Part shown: piece after piece, positions 17,801 through 25,168 of the stretch | Layout: each line of letters opens with the position of its first letter | Position numbering within the stretch: position 1 is the stretch's first letter | Assembly (NCBI GenBank): GCA_023459875.1 | Contig: JAEWRY010000008.1 | Location: 62,001-126,000, forward strand | Direction: 5' to 3' | Origin: Bacillota bacterium | GTDB lineage: Bacteria > Bacillota > Clostridia > Oscillospirales > Oscillospiraceae | Length of the DNA: 64,000 bases | Notes under the pieces: model-generated | The model's input: the letters and a program-made list of their open reading frames with translations, nothing else | Told to the model about the DNA's origin: nothing | The model's database searches: none | Position numbers and translations under genes: made by a program

Positions 17801-18244
17801 CGCATGGGCAGCCATGTGTTCTTCAACGGCCTTGCCCTGGGCGAAACCAATAAAATCAACATTGAAGACGGAAAGACCCTTGTCATCAAGTATATGGGCC
17901 TGGGCGATCTCAACGAGGACGGTACCCGCAACGTGCAGTTCGAGCTCAACGGCATGCGCCGCGAGGTTGCGGTGCCGGACAAGAGCGCGGCCGGCAAGGG
18001 CGTGAGTGTTGCCATGGCCAACCCGGAGGACAAGAGCCAGGTTGGCGCGTCCATCCCCGGCATGGTGTCCAAGGTCATGGTGAAGCCGGGAGACAAAGTG
18101 GAGAGGAACCAGGTCCTGGCTGTGGTGGAGGCCATGAAGATGGAGACCAGCGTGGTGGCGCGTATGGACGGCACCGTGGAAAAAGTCCTTATCCGTGAAG
18201 GCTCGAAGGTAAAGGCCGGCGAGCTGCTCGTCACTATTATTTAA
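14816..18244 (+). CDS. pyc: pyruvate carboxylase (single-chain type)
   Basis: This biotin enzyme of about 1142 residues converts pyruvate, bicarbonate and ATP to oxaloacetate. Domains in order are as follows. First is biotin carboxylase (1 to about 460; VLVANRGEIAIRVFRA, ATP-grasp AAGGGGGRGMR, GERDCSLQRRYQKVIE). Next is carboxyltransferase (about 530-800; TTMRDAHQSLLSTRMRT, SMNAVVAALEGN), then a conserved linker. Last is the biotinyl domain, with the modified lysine in VVEAMKMETSV. Length is normal for the family. The frame is open to 14705, but ATG 14816 (MAERVFEKVL) fits the family start. It is preceded by AAAGGACGG at a rather long spacing. It probably feeds oxaloacetate for biosynthesis or succinate formation. 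Confidence 0.96.
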   Translation: MAERVFEKVLVANRGEIAIRVFRACYDLGLHTVAIYSNEDTYSLFRTKADEAYLVGENKSPLGAYLDIPSIIDLAKRRGVDAIHPGYGFLSENADFARACEAAGITFIGPRSGILDQMGNKLAAKTLAKACNVPTIPGSTEPLQDADDALEKAVSFGFPIILKAAGGGGGRGMRKCETPEEVRPSFELVKSEAKKAFGNEDIFIEKFLVQPKHIEVQILADTYGNVYHLGERDCSLQRRYQKVIEFSPAFSVPKATLDKLHEDAVKIAKQAGYVNAGTVEFLVDRNGNHYFIEMNPRIQVEHTVTEMVTGVDLVRAQILIAEGHSLADPRIGLARQSDLRMNGYAIQCRVTTEDPANNFAPDTGRITAYRSGGGFGVRLDGGNAAAGTTISPYYDSLLVKVTAWDNTFKGACRKAVRAVSEEHVRGVKTNIAFISNILNHPSFIAGTCHTKFIDETPELFAFSDARDRATRILRYIAQIQVDSPTAERQQYDIPRFPPFHPDEKPRDGLKQLLDREGPEAAKKWVLEQKKLLITDTTMRDAHQSLLSTRMRTRDMLKGSEGTAEILADCFSLEMWGGATFDVAYRFLHESPWERLEKLRAKIPNIPFQMLLRGANAVGYTNYPDNLIRAFIVEAAKAGIDVFRIFDSLNWLPGMEIAMDEVLKQNKFCEATICYTGDILDPKRDKYSLNYYVNLAKELERRGAHSLCIKDMAGLIKPYAAKKLVTALKQEVGLPVHLHTHDTSGNQVATLLMAAEAGVDIVDTAISSLSSLTSQPSMNAVVAALEGNERDTGFDLLQLQKLTDYWDDVRLRYSNFEAGIKNPATDIYRYEIPGGQYTNLQPQVVSLGLSHRFDEVKEMYRTVNEMLGDIVKVTPSSKMVGDLAIFMVQNDLTPENIVARGEALTFPDSVVSYFKGMMGQPAWGFPEDLQRVVLKGEKPITCRPGELLPPIDFEAARREVEKFEPKATMQTIISWCLYPKVVEEYHRHYKEYGYIMRMGSHVFFNGLALGETNKINIEDGKTLVIKYMGLGDLNEDGTRNVQFELNGMRREVAVPDKSAAGKGVSVAMANPEDKSQVGASIPGMVSKVMVKPGDKVERNQVLAVVEAMKMETSVVARMDGTVEKVLIREGSKVKAGELLVTII

Positions 18245-18256
18245 TGTCCGCTGAAG

Positions 18257-18557
18257 AAAGCAAAAATACAGTCATATCAATGCTTCTAAGCTGTTTTTGC
18301 TTTATTCAGGTGCAAGGTTTTTGACTAATTATGGTCAAAAACCTTGCACTTTTGATTTGCGGCGTGTGTCCGCAAGTCAAAACGGGCAGTCATGAGTGTA
18401 TCTGAAGCAGCAAAACAGTGCTGTTTTGCTGCCCGAAAGGGCAATGTTTGCCCTTTCGGCGAATGCCTTGCGGAAATCGCATTCGTTCAGTGGACATTAT
18501 TTAACACTCTTTATCCCGCACCCTTTCCGGGAGGACAAATCACTCCCGGAAAGGGTG
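18257..18557. repeat. array of six consecutive hairpins downstream of pyc
   Basis: Six inverted repeats follow one another in 300 bases: AAAGCAAAAA..ACAG/CTGTTTTTGCTTT (18257-18303), a perfect 16-base stem GTGCAAGGTTTTTGAC (18310-18349), GCAGCAAAACAG/CTGTTTTGCTGC (18407-18432), CCGAAAGGGCAA/TTGCCCTTTCGG (18433-18459), CGAATGC/GCATTCG (18460-18485) and a perfect 15-base stem CACCCTTTCCGGGAG (18519-18557). The first two and the last are followed by T-rich runs and can act as terminators. The third, fourth and fifth abut one another without spacers. No credible gene is seen between 18245 and 18950. Confidence 0.8.
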
Positions 18558-18784
18558 ATTGTTTTATTAACAGGCGCCCGTGTTTCTTTTTGCATCCATA
18601 TTTCCCATATGCTTCTAACCGTTGGGCCGCATGATTTTGCAGAAAGTTCATACTCAGCGTGATTGTTATTTCCTTTTTTCATAAGCGTTTTTGAGGCGGT
18701 TTCTTTTTTGTTCAATTTATCCCTGAATATTCGTGAAAACTATAAAAAGTCTGCCATTTTGGCTTATTTTTCAAAGCAATCGCC

Positions 18785-18813
18785 TTGACTTCACAAGGAC
18801 TATTTTGTATAAT
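18785..18813 (+). promoter_or_regulatory. promoter of the fixC-fixX-menaquinone operon
   Basis: TTGACT (18785-18790) and TATAAT (18808-18813) are spaced 17 bases. This is a near-consensus promoter. It would give a leader of about 130 bases, with AAGCTGA/TCAGCTT able to pair around 18870-18910. Confidence 0.75.
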
Positions 18814-18950
18814 ATGATGTGCTGCCCACCGGGGTTTTGCACTCTGATAACCGTATTGACCAATTTTAAGCTGAGGATATTATGCGAGCTTGCCTTGTGT
18901 CTTCAGCTTAGCATTGGTTAATTTACAAACATTAAGAGGAGGACACAGGC

Positions 18951-20237
18951 ATGGGCGAAGAAAAATTTGACGTAATAATTGTCGGCGGCGGTCTGGCGGG
19001 CCTGACGGCAGCATACCTGCTTGCCAAGGAAGGGCTGGAGGTCATTCTGATCGAGCGCGGCAGTTTTTGCGGCGCCAAGAATGTGACCGGCGGCCGTCTC
19101 TACGGCCACAGCTTGGAGAAGGTTATCCCCGGTTTTGCCGAGGAAGCCCCTGTCGAGCGCAAGATCACCAAGGAACGCATTTCCCTGCTCACCAAAGACG
19201 GCGGTACCACCATTGAGTATTCTTCTGACAAGCTCGGTTTCCATCCCTCCTATTCCGTGCAGCGCGGCAAGTTCGACAAGTGGCTGGCCGACAAGGCTGA
19301 GAGCGCCGGCGCTATGATCGTCCCCGGCATCCGCGTGGACGACGTGATCAAGGAAGACGGTAAGGTCGTGGGCATCGTGGCCGGGGAAGAGGTCATGAAG
19401 GCCGACGTGGTCCTGCTGGCCGACGGCGTCAACTCCCTGCTGGCCCAGAAGCTGGGCATGAAGAAGGAACTGGGTTCCCATCAGGTGGCCGTGGGCGTCA
19501 AGGAAGTCATCTCCCTGGATGAGAAGACCATCGCTGACCGCTTCGGCTGTAACGCCGGCGAAGGCGTGGCGTGGATGTTCATCGGCTATCCCACCGGCGG
19601 CAACGTGGGCGGCGGTTTCCTGTACGCCAACAAGGAGAGCATCTCCCTGGGCGCCGTGACCACCGTGGGTGATATCGGCCACTCTGAGGTCTCCGTGCCC
19701 GATATGATGGACCGCATGAAAGAGCATCCTCTCATCAAGCCCCTCATCGCGGGCGGCAAAACAGTAGAATACGCGGCTCACCTGGTTCCCGAAGGTGGCT
19801 ATGACATGATCCCCACCCTTTACGACAACGGCGTGCTGGTTGCCGGCGACGCCGCCGCTCTGGTCATCAACGTGGGCTACACCGTCCGCGGCATGGATCT
19901 GGCCATCGAGTCCGGCCGTCTGGCTGCCGAGACCATACTTATGGCGAAGGAAAAAGGCGACTTCAGCGCCGAGACCCTCTCCGCCTACCAGGAAGCTCTG
20001 GAAGACAGCTTTGTGTTCCAGGATATGAAGCACTACAAGAAGTTCCCCGAGTTCATGGAATCCTCCCACCGGATGTTCGAGCAATACCCCACCCTGCTGG
20101 ACGACATTTTCTCCAAGCTGTTCGTCATCAGCGGCAGCAACCCGATGAAGGTCCAGGACATCGCACTGAACGCAGTGAAGAAGATTGGCCTTGTTAACCT
20201 GGCCAAAGACGGAATTAAAGCAATGGGGGCGCTATAA
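18951..20237 (+). CDS. fixC: FixC-type electron-transfer flavoprotein-quinone oxidoreductase
   Basis: This 428-residue FAD enzyme has an N-terminal dinucleotide fold (VGGGLAGLTAAYLLAKEGLEV, residues about 9-30) and the second FAD motif GVLVAGDAAALVINVGYTVRGMDLAIESG (about 295-325). FixC takes electrons from the electron-transfer flavoprotein FixAB and passes them to quinone, with FixX as iron-sulfur partner. fixX follows with no gap, and the next three genes belong to menaquinone synthesis. This supports menaquinone as the acceptor. fixA/fixB are not in the window. ATG 18951 follows AAGAGGAGGA. It is soluble and probably membrane-associated. Confidence 0.9.
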   Translation: MGEEKFDVIIVGGGLAGLTAAYLLAKEGLEVILIERGSFCGAKNVTGGRLYGHSLEKVIPGFAEEAPVERKITKERISLLTKDGGTTIEYSSDKLGFHPSYSVQRGKFDKWLADKAESAGAMIVPGIRVDDVIKEDGKVVGIVAGEEVMKADVVLLADGVNSLLAQKLGMKKELGSHQVAVGVKEVISLDEKTIADRFGCNAGEGVAWMFIGYPTGGNVGGGFLYANKESISLGAVTTVGDIGHSEVSVPDMMDRMKEHPLIKPLIAGGKTVEYAAHLVPEGGYDMIPTLYDNGVLVAGDAAALVINVGYTVRGMDLAIESGRLAAETILMAKEKGDFSAETLSAYQEALEDSFVFQDMKHYKKFPEFMESSHRMFEQYPTLLDDIFSKLFVISGSNPMKVQDIALNAVKKIGLVNLAKDGIKAMGAL

Positions 20238-20525
20238 ATGGCTAAATTGTCTGTTGATGATAAACTCGGCCTGGACAAGTTCCATGTTGACGAGACCCAT
20301 AGTCACATCGAGGCTGACGAAACCTGCAAGGATATGAGCGAGATCCGCAAGCTCCTTCTGGGCTGCCCCGCTCATCTGTATGAAGTCACTCCCGACGGAA
20401 AGTTCATTTTCAGCTACGAAGGCTGTCTGGAGTGCGGCACCTGCCGCGTCCTCAGCGGCGGCAAGATCGTAAAGAGCTGGAACCATCCCGAGGGCGGTCT
20501 CGGCATCGAGTACCGGATGAGCTAA
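20238..20525 (+). CDS. fixX: FixX-type ferredoxin-like protein
   Basis: This 95-residue ferredoxin-like protein is the iron-sulfur companion of FixC. Cysteines are CPAHLYEV (after LLLG) and the cluster CLECGTCRVL, typical of FixX, which keeps one 4Fe-4S cluster. The start codon directly follows the fixC stop, so the two are translationally coupled and probably form one complex equivalent to a split ETF-quinone oxidoreductase. The C-terminal GLGIEYRMS is close to the usual FixX ending (GVxYRYG). The downstream gene is menA, 33 bases away. Confidence 0.9.
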   Translation: MAKLSVDDKLGLDKFHVDETHSHIEADETCKDMSEIRKLLLGCPAHLYEVTPDGKFIFSYEGCLECGTCRVLSGGKIVKSWNHPEGGLGIEYRMS

Positions 20526-20558
20526 ATTTTTGTCGATTGAGGAATAATTTGAACGACA

Positions 20559-21485
20559 ATGCAGCAACCTGAACACGGACGGCTCACTTTTCGAGCTGCT
20601 CTGGGGCTGGCCGCACCCCATACCTGGGGCGCGGCCTCCCTTTTTCCAACATTTTTTGGCGCGGCGCTGGCCACGTCCGACACCGGGCGGCTTGACCTTC
20701 CGATGTTTTTTGTCCTGCTTGTTATCGTAATTCTCATGCATTCGGCGGTGAACACCCTGAACGATTACTACGATTTCATCAAGGGGACCGATACCGTGGC
20801 CAATTCCGACGATCCGTCGGACGCAATTTTAGTCTATAACAAGCTTAATACCCGGCATGTACTGTGGCTGAGTCTTTCCTATCTGGGGCTCGCCGCGTTG
20901 CTGGGTGTTTATGTGGTTTTCCGGTCCGGCTTTGTTCCGCTTATCGTCGGCGCCGTCGGCGGACTCACTATTGTAGCTTATTCGGCGGGCAAGCTTCCCA
21001 TTTCCTACCTTCCTTTGGGAGAACTCGTTTCCGGTTTCGTCATGGGCGGACTGATCCCTTTGGCGGTTTATACCTCCCTCACCGGTAGGCTGGATTTCTT
21101 GGTGCTTGTGAAAGCCATTCCTTTTATTCTGGGTATCGCCCTCATCATGATGACCAACAACACCTGCGACATTGAGCGCGACACTCCCGCGGGACGCCGC
21201 ACCCTGCCCGTGATGGTGGGCCGTGTCCGGGCGCGGTTCATTTACCGGGGCATTGTGGTCCTTTGGCTCCTTTGGGTGGGACTCATGGGCGCCTTATTTT
21301 TCCGGAACTCCTTGTTTCTTTTCCCAACATTGCTGATTCTGCGGGCAAACGTATTTGCAGGACCTCTTCGCACGTCCCTTACCCCGGAAACCCGGGGAAT
21401 GTGTTTCAGCCGAATCCTCACCTGCAATGAAGCGGCGGACACGCTGTATCTGGCAATGATTCTGGTCAACGCGGTTTTGAGGTGA
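20559..21485 (+). CDS. menA: MenA-like UbiA-family prenyltransferase (1,4-dihydroxy-2-naphthoate prenyltransferase)
   Basis: This 308-residue membrane protein has about eight or nine hydrophobic segments. It carries the two aspartate motifs of the UbiA superfamily: NTLNDYYDFIKGTDT (about residues 64-78) and NNTCDIERDTPAGRRTLPV (about 205-223). In menaquinone synthesis it joins the polyprenyl chain to dihydroxynaphthoate. Downstream menG and a polyprenyl synthase make MenA the natural call. The segment after the first motif (SDDPSDAILVYNKLN) is unlike common MenA sequences, so another prenyl acceptor cannot be excluded. The ribosome site is weak (TTGAGG, far). Its stop overlaps the next gene. 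Confidence 0.8.
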   Translation: MQQPEHGRLTFRAALGLAAPHTWGAASLFPTFFGAALATSDTGRLDLPMFFVLLVIVILMHSAVNTLNDYYDFIKGTDTVANSDDPSDAILVYNKLNTRHVLWLSLSYLGLAALLGVYVVFRSGFVPLIVGAVGGLTIVAYSAGKLPISYLPLGELVSGFVMGGLIPLAVYTSLTGRLDFLVLVKAIPFILGIALIMMTNNTCDIERDTPAGRRTLPVMVGRVRARFIYRGIVVLWLLWVGLMGALFFRNSLFLFPTLLILRANVFAGPLRTSLTPETRGMCFSRILTCNEAADTLYLAMILVNAVLR

Positions 21486-21487
21486 CT

Positions 21488-22231
21488 ATGGGCACATCGG
21501 AAACAAAATCTGAAAAAGTTTACCGTATCTTTGAGGAGATTTCTCAGAATTACGACGAGGCAAACGAGCGCATCAGCGCGGGCCAGCATCAGAAATGGAA
21601 AAAAGAACTTGTCTCTCATGTGATCCGTCATACTTGCGGCGAGGGCAGCGTTCTGGATCTGTGCTGCGGCACGGGGGACATCGCGCTGGCCTTGGCCCGC
21701 GATTGTCCGCATCTTTCTTTGACGGGTGTGGACTTTTCCCCTTCCATGCTGTCGGTGGCGAAGAAAAAATCCGCCGGCGAGCGCAACGTGACCTGGATTC
21801 AGGCGGACGCCATGAAGCTGCCTTTTGAGGACGGGATTTTCAGCAGCGCCGTCATTTCTTTCGGCCTGCGCAACACTCCGGACTACGGTCAGGTAATGTC
21901 CGAAATGGCGCGGGTCACGCGGCCCGGCGGCCTGGTATGCTGCATGGACGCCTCCATGCCGGATTCCCCCGCGGTTCTTCCCTTTTTCAAGCTCTATTTC
22001 GGCAAGGTAATGCCTGTTTTGGGCGGCGGAAAAGATAAAATGGCCGACTATATCTGGCTTCACGATTCCACCGAGCAGTTTCTTTCCAAAAAGCAGCTTT
22101 GCGACCTGTTCCGGGACGTGGGGCTTCAAAATGTAACCTACCGTTCCTTTATGTTCGGAAGCTGCGCACTGCACACCGGGATAAAGAAACCAAGTTGTGC
22201 CGCGGGCAGAGAGGCAGGAAAACCGCAATGA
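21488..22231 (+). CDS. menG: demethylmenaquinone methyltransferase (UbiE/MenG family)
   Basis: This SAM-dependent methyltransferase of about 247 residues finishes menaquinone by methylating demethylmenaquinone. It has the glycine-rich motif VLDLCCGTGDIALALA (about 49-64), SAM-binding GVDFSPSML, and UbiE-type motifs ISFGLRNTPDYGQVMSEMARVTRPGG and PVLGGGKDKMADYIWLHDSTEQF. The frame also opens at GTG 21482 inside the menA end. ATG 21488 is favoured by GAGG five bases before it. The gene runs into the next by an ATGA overlap, so menA-menG-polyprenyl synthase are translationally coupled. Confidence 0.9.
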   Translation: MGTSETKSEKVYRIFEEISQNYDEANERISAGQHQKWKKELVSHVIRHTCGEGSVLDLCCGTGDIALALARDCPHLSLTGVDFSPSMLSVAKKKSAGERNVTWIQADAMKLPFEDGIFSSAVISFGLRNTPDYGQVMSEMARVTRPGGLVCCMDASMPDSPAVLPFFKLYFGKVMPVLGGGKDKMADYIWLHDSTEQFLSKKQLCDLFRDVGLQNVTYRSFMFGSCALHTGIKKPSCAAGREAGKPQ

Positions 22232-23268
22232 TTGATCTTGGTACCATCAGCGCCCTGGACACCGAACTGGAACTGGTCGACTCTTACATGCGGGAGTATC
22301 TGAAGGATAATCTGAAAACCAAGGTAGTTGGCGAGATCCTGCAGGAGATCATGGCGACCTCCGGCAAACGCCTCAGACCGCAGCTCATTCTCATGGCCGG
22401 CCGTTTCGGGCCGGACTACCCCGCCTGCAGGGAACAGCTTTGCAGCCTGGGGGCCCTCGTGGAGCTTGTGCACATGGCCTCCCTCATCCACGACGATATT
22501 GTGGACGATTCCCCACTGCGCAGGGGCAGCCCCACCATTCAGGCCCGTTTCGGCAAGGATAAGGCGGTTTACGCAGGCGATCTGGTTTTAAGCAGGGTGC
22601 TCTGCCTCATCATCCGGAACCGCGTCTGGGAATCCGGCTACATCCTGGGCCGCGCCATTGAATGCATGTGCCGGGGTGAAATCGGCCAGTACAACTGCCG
22701 TTTCCGGGCCAATACCACTGAGGACGAATATCTTTCCAACATCTACGGCAAGACGGCTGTGATGTTCGAGACCGCCTGTAAAATCGGGGCTGTGGAGAGC
22801 TGCTGCGAGGCTCAGACCGTCCGGATGATGGGAGAATTCGGCAAGCAGCTGGGCTATGCCTTCCAGCTTCGGGACGATCTTCTGGATTTTCTCTCCAGCG
22901 AATCCAGCGAAGGAAAGCCGGTACATTCCGACTTCAAGGAGGGCATCTTCACCTTACCGGTGCTGTATACCCTTCATACCCCCGAGTACGGCGACGCGCT
23001 CTTCCGGTTGATCCGCAGTATGGACGGCGGCCCTGCGCTGCCCGAGCATATTGCCGAAATGGAGGAGCTGGTGAGCCGGGCCGGCGGTGTGGAATATGCC
23101 GCCGCCCAGATCCATACAAGAGGGCAGGATGCGGAGAAGATTCTGCTCTCCCTTCCCAAGCGGGATGTGACCGACGCTCTCATCGCGCTTGTCCGCTGGA
23201 TTTCCGCACCCATCGTTCCTGAGCATACGCATCCGGGCACCCGGGGCGCCCAGCGCCGGAACCCATGA
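22228..23268 (+). CDS. polyprenyl diphosphate synthase (heptaprenyl/octaprenyl type, HepT/IspB-like)
   Basis: This trans-prenyltransferase of about 346 residues makes the long isoprenoid side chain of the quinone. It has the first aspartate-rich motif in LVHMASLIHDDIVDDSPLRRG (about 87-107), GDLVLSR, and the second motif FQLRDDLLDF (about 211-220). SGKRLRPQL near residue 45 is the usual IPP-binding segment. ATG 22228 overlaps the menG stop. Chain length cannot be read with confidence from the residues before the first DDxxD. The gene closes the fixCX-men operon and is followed by a long hairpin at 23329-23374. Confidence 0.9.
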   Translation: MIDLGTISALDTELELVDSYMREYLKDNLKTKVVGEILQEIMATSGKRLRPQLILMAGRFGPDYPACREQLCSLGALVELVHMASLIHDDIVDDSPLRRGSPTIQARFGKDKAVYAGDLVLSRVLCLIIRNRVWESGYILGRAIECMCRGEIGQYNCRFRANTTEDEYLSNIYGKTAVMFETACKIGAVESCCEAQTVRMMGEFGKQLGYAFQLRDDLLDFLSSESSEGKPVHSDFKEGIFTLPVLYTLHTPEYGDALFRLIRSMDGGPALPEHIAEMEELVSRAGGVEYAAAQIHTRGQDAEKILLSLPKRDVTDALIALVRWISAPIVPEHTHPGTRGAQRRNP

Positions 23269-23328
23269 TAATCCTGTTGACAAATCACTTCCGCAAGGTT
23301 TCCTTCCCGCACGGAAGGCAGCTTTGCT

Positions 23329-23374
23329 CAGAAAAGCCCCCCGGCCGCAAATTTGCAGCCGGGGGGCTTTTCTG
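23329..23374. terminator. bidirectional terminator between the men operon and the M23 peptidase gene
   Basis: CAGAAAAGCCCCCCGGC (23329-23345) pairs perfectly over 17 bases with 23358-23374, around an inner GCAAATTTGC. Both flanks carry the A/T tract inside the stem, so it can stop transcription of the converging genes from either side. Confidence 0.85.
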
Positions 23375-23415
23375 TCAGCGTTTATCTTGTCAGCAGGTGC
23401 TTTTCAGTAACGTTA

Positions 23416-24126
23416 TTATCGTTTGGGAAGATAGTTCATCGGGTCGACGCTCTCGCCTTTCACACTCATCTCGAAATGAAGATGAGAGGCAAGGGAGCTT
23501 TCGGCAATGGCGGTGGAACCGACCGAGCCGATCACCGCACCGGTGGTCACCTTGTCGCCCGCCTTAACCGTGGGCGTGGCGGCCAGGTTGCAGTAGGTGC
23601 TGACGCAGCCGTCGCTTTGCTTGATGACAACGGTGGTACCCATGAGATCGTCATTAAAAACGTCGGTTACCGTTCCGTCGGAAGCCGCGAGCACTTCGGT
23701 GCCCAACTCGGCCGCGATATCCATTCCGGAGTGGGTGCGCCAATCACCCATGGTGGTGTCGTAGGCAAGCACTTCCAGACTGAATTCGTTCATCACCTCG
23801 CCCTTGACCGGCCAGGTATAGACGCTGTTTTTTACTTTGGGCGGGGGCGTCGGCGTTGCCGCCGGGGTCGCGGTGGGTTTCGGCGTGGGTGTCGGGGTCG
23901 CGGTCGGCTTAGGCGTCGGCGTGACGATTACTCTGGGGGCCGCGGTAGGGGAAATCTCCACCACCGCCTGTCCCGCCACAGGGGCGGCGTTCTTGCCAAA
24001 GTTCATTCCGGAAAAAAGATAATAGCCCGAGGCTCCTACTGCGGCGACACAGAGAAGCAGGACTATGTAAAAGCCCTTCCCCTCCAGAAAATCGCCGATA
24101 CGCTGCAAGATTGGTTTCTTCTTCAT
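23416..24126 (-). CDS. membrane-anchored M23 family metallopeptidase (SpoIIQ-like layout)
   Basis: This 236-residue protein has a short cytosolic N-terminus, one membrane segment (about residues 20-42, FYIVLLLCVAAVGASGYYLF) and a linker of threonine-proline repeats (TPTPKPTATPTPTPKP...). A C-terminal LytM/M23 domain follows, with HSGMDIAAELGTEVLAASDG and HLHFEMS. Both the HxxxD and HxH zinc motifs are present, so the peptidase should be active on peptidoglycan cross-links. A membrane anchor plus LytM domain is the layout of SpoIIQ, which acts in engulfment, and the window holds other sporulation genes; however general cell-wall enzymes look the same. ATG 24126 follows CGGAGGTG. Confidence 0.82.
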   Translation of the reverse strand: MKKKPILQRIGDFLEGKGFYIVLLLCVAAVGASGYYLFSGMNFGKNAAPVAGQAVVEISPTAAPRVIVTPTPKPTATPTPTPKPTATPAATPTPPPKVKNSVYTWPVKGEVMNEFSLEVLAYDTTMGDWRTHSGMDIAAELGTEVLAASDGTVTDVFNDDLMGTTVVIKQSDGCVSTYCNLAATPTVKAGDKVTTGAVIGSVGSTAIAESSLASHLHFEMSVKGESVDPMNYLPKR

Positions 24127-24204
24127 GAAAACACCTCCGGGGTTATTGTGGACAATCCCGAAGGCGCTTATACATTTTATTCCAAGTTTTATTTCTCCGG
24201 CTCT

Positions 24205-25083
24205 TTACTCCACGCCGGTGAGGTCGAAGGAGGGAATAAAGCCCTCCTCTGCCGCTTCCCCGGCCTGGGTGAAGCCCTCCAGACCCAAATTCCGCATATA
24301 TTCCTCGGCGCTCTTAATTTCCGAGGCGCGAAGCCTCCGGTTAATTTCCGGGAAGCGGGCCGCGCCTCCCCAGGGGAGGTACTGGCTCATCAGGGAAAAA
24401 AGCACCGTTTCAGGGGGGAAGGTTTCCGCCACCCAATCCATCACCGCCTTGGCCTGCCGCACCCGGCCCGGCAGGATAAGGTGGCGGATCATCACGCCCC
24501 GCGTCATATGGCCCTGGGAATCCATCGCATAGGGGCCGGTCTGCCGCACCATTTCCCGTATGGCGGACTTCGCCGCCTCGGGGTAATCGGCTGCGCCGGA
24601 AAAGCGCAGCGCGTCTTCGGAATCCAGATATTTAAGGTCGGGTAGGTAGACCTGCACCTTTCCCTCAAGACCCCTTAAAGTCTCAGCCTTGTCGTAGCCC
24701 CCGGAGTTCCAGACCACCGGCACCGGCAGCGCTTCCACGAGTGCCTCCGACACCGTATGGGAAAAATGGGTGGGGTTCACCAGATTGATATTATGGGCGC
24801 CCTTGGCGATCAGCTCGAGGAAAATCTCCCGCAGGCGGGAAACAGGGATGGTTTTTCCGAAATTTCTCTGACTGATGGCCTCGTTCTGGCAGAAAACGCA
24901 TTCCAACGGACAGCCGGAGAAAAAAACCGTACCGGACCCGCGCGTGCCGGAAACGGGCGGCTCCTCCCAGTAGTGCAGGGCGGCCCGCGCCACCACAGGC
25001 AGGGCGGGCATGGCGCACCTGCCCAGGCCCTCTGTTTCCGTGCGCACAGCCCCGCATTCCCGGGGACACAGAGTACAGATCAA
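24205..25083 (-). CDS. radical SAM protein, PflA-like (COG1313 type)
   Basis: This 292-residue protein carries the radical SAM cysteine motif in SGCPLECVFCQNEAIS (about residues 57-72) and extra N-terminal cysteines CTLCPRECGA. This combination is typical of proteins annotated as putative pyruvate formate-lyase activating enzyme (COG1313). Real targets of this group are mostly unknown, and no glycyl-radical enzyme is encoded nearby. The start is TTG 25083, as no suitable ATG lies upstream of the conserved N-terminal cysteines; AAAGGCGG precedes it. It lies between tdk and the M23 gene in a minus-strand run starting with gltX. Confidence 0.82.
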   Translation of the reverse strand: MICTLCPRECGAVRTETEGLGRCAMPALPVVARAALHYWEEPPVSGTRGSGTVFFSGCPLECVFCQNEAISQRNFGKTIPVSRLREIFLELIAKGAHNINLVNPTHFSHTVSEALVEALPVPVVWNSGGYDKAETLRGLEGKVQVYLPDLKYLDSEDALRFSGAADYPEAAKSAIREMVRQTGPYAMDSQGHMTRGVMIRHLILPGRVRQAKAVMDWVAETFPPETVLFSLMSQYLPWGGAARFPEINRRLRASEIKSAEEYMRNLGLEGFTQAGEAAEEGFIPSFDLTGVE

Positions 25084-25168
25084 CCGTCTCGCCGCCTTTC
25101 ACAGATGAAATTAAAAAGAGAAACGCCGCAGCCCGAGAGAGCGGCGGCATGGGTACTGGGCAAGAATG

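Noticed and set aside
16454..17815. Minus-strand open frame of 453 codons opposite pyc
   Set aside because: Shadow of the pyruvate carboxylase gene, His/Gly/Val rich, without motifs.
18392..18715. Short open frames on both strands in the pyc-fixC gap (including a 72-codon minus-strand frame from TTG 18715)
   Set aside because: They run through the hairpin array, have weak or no ribosome sites and no similarity I recognise.
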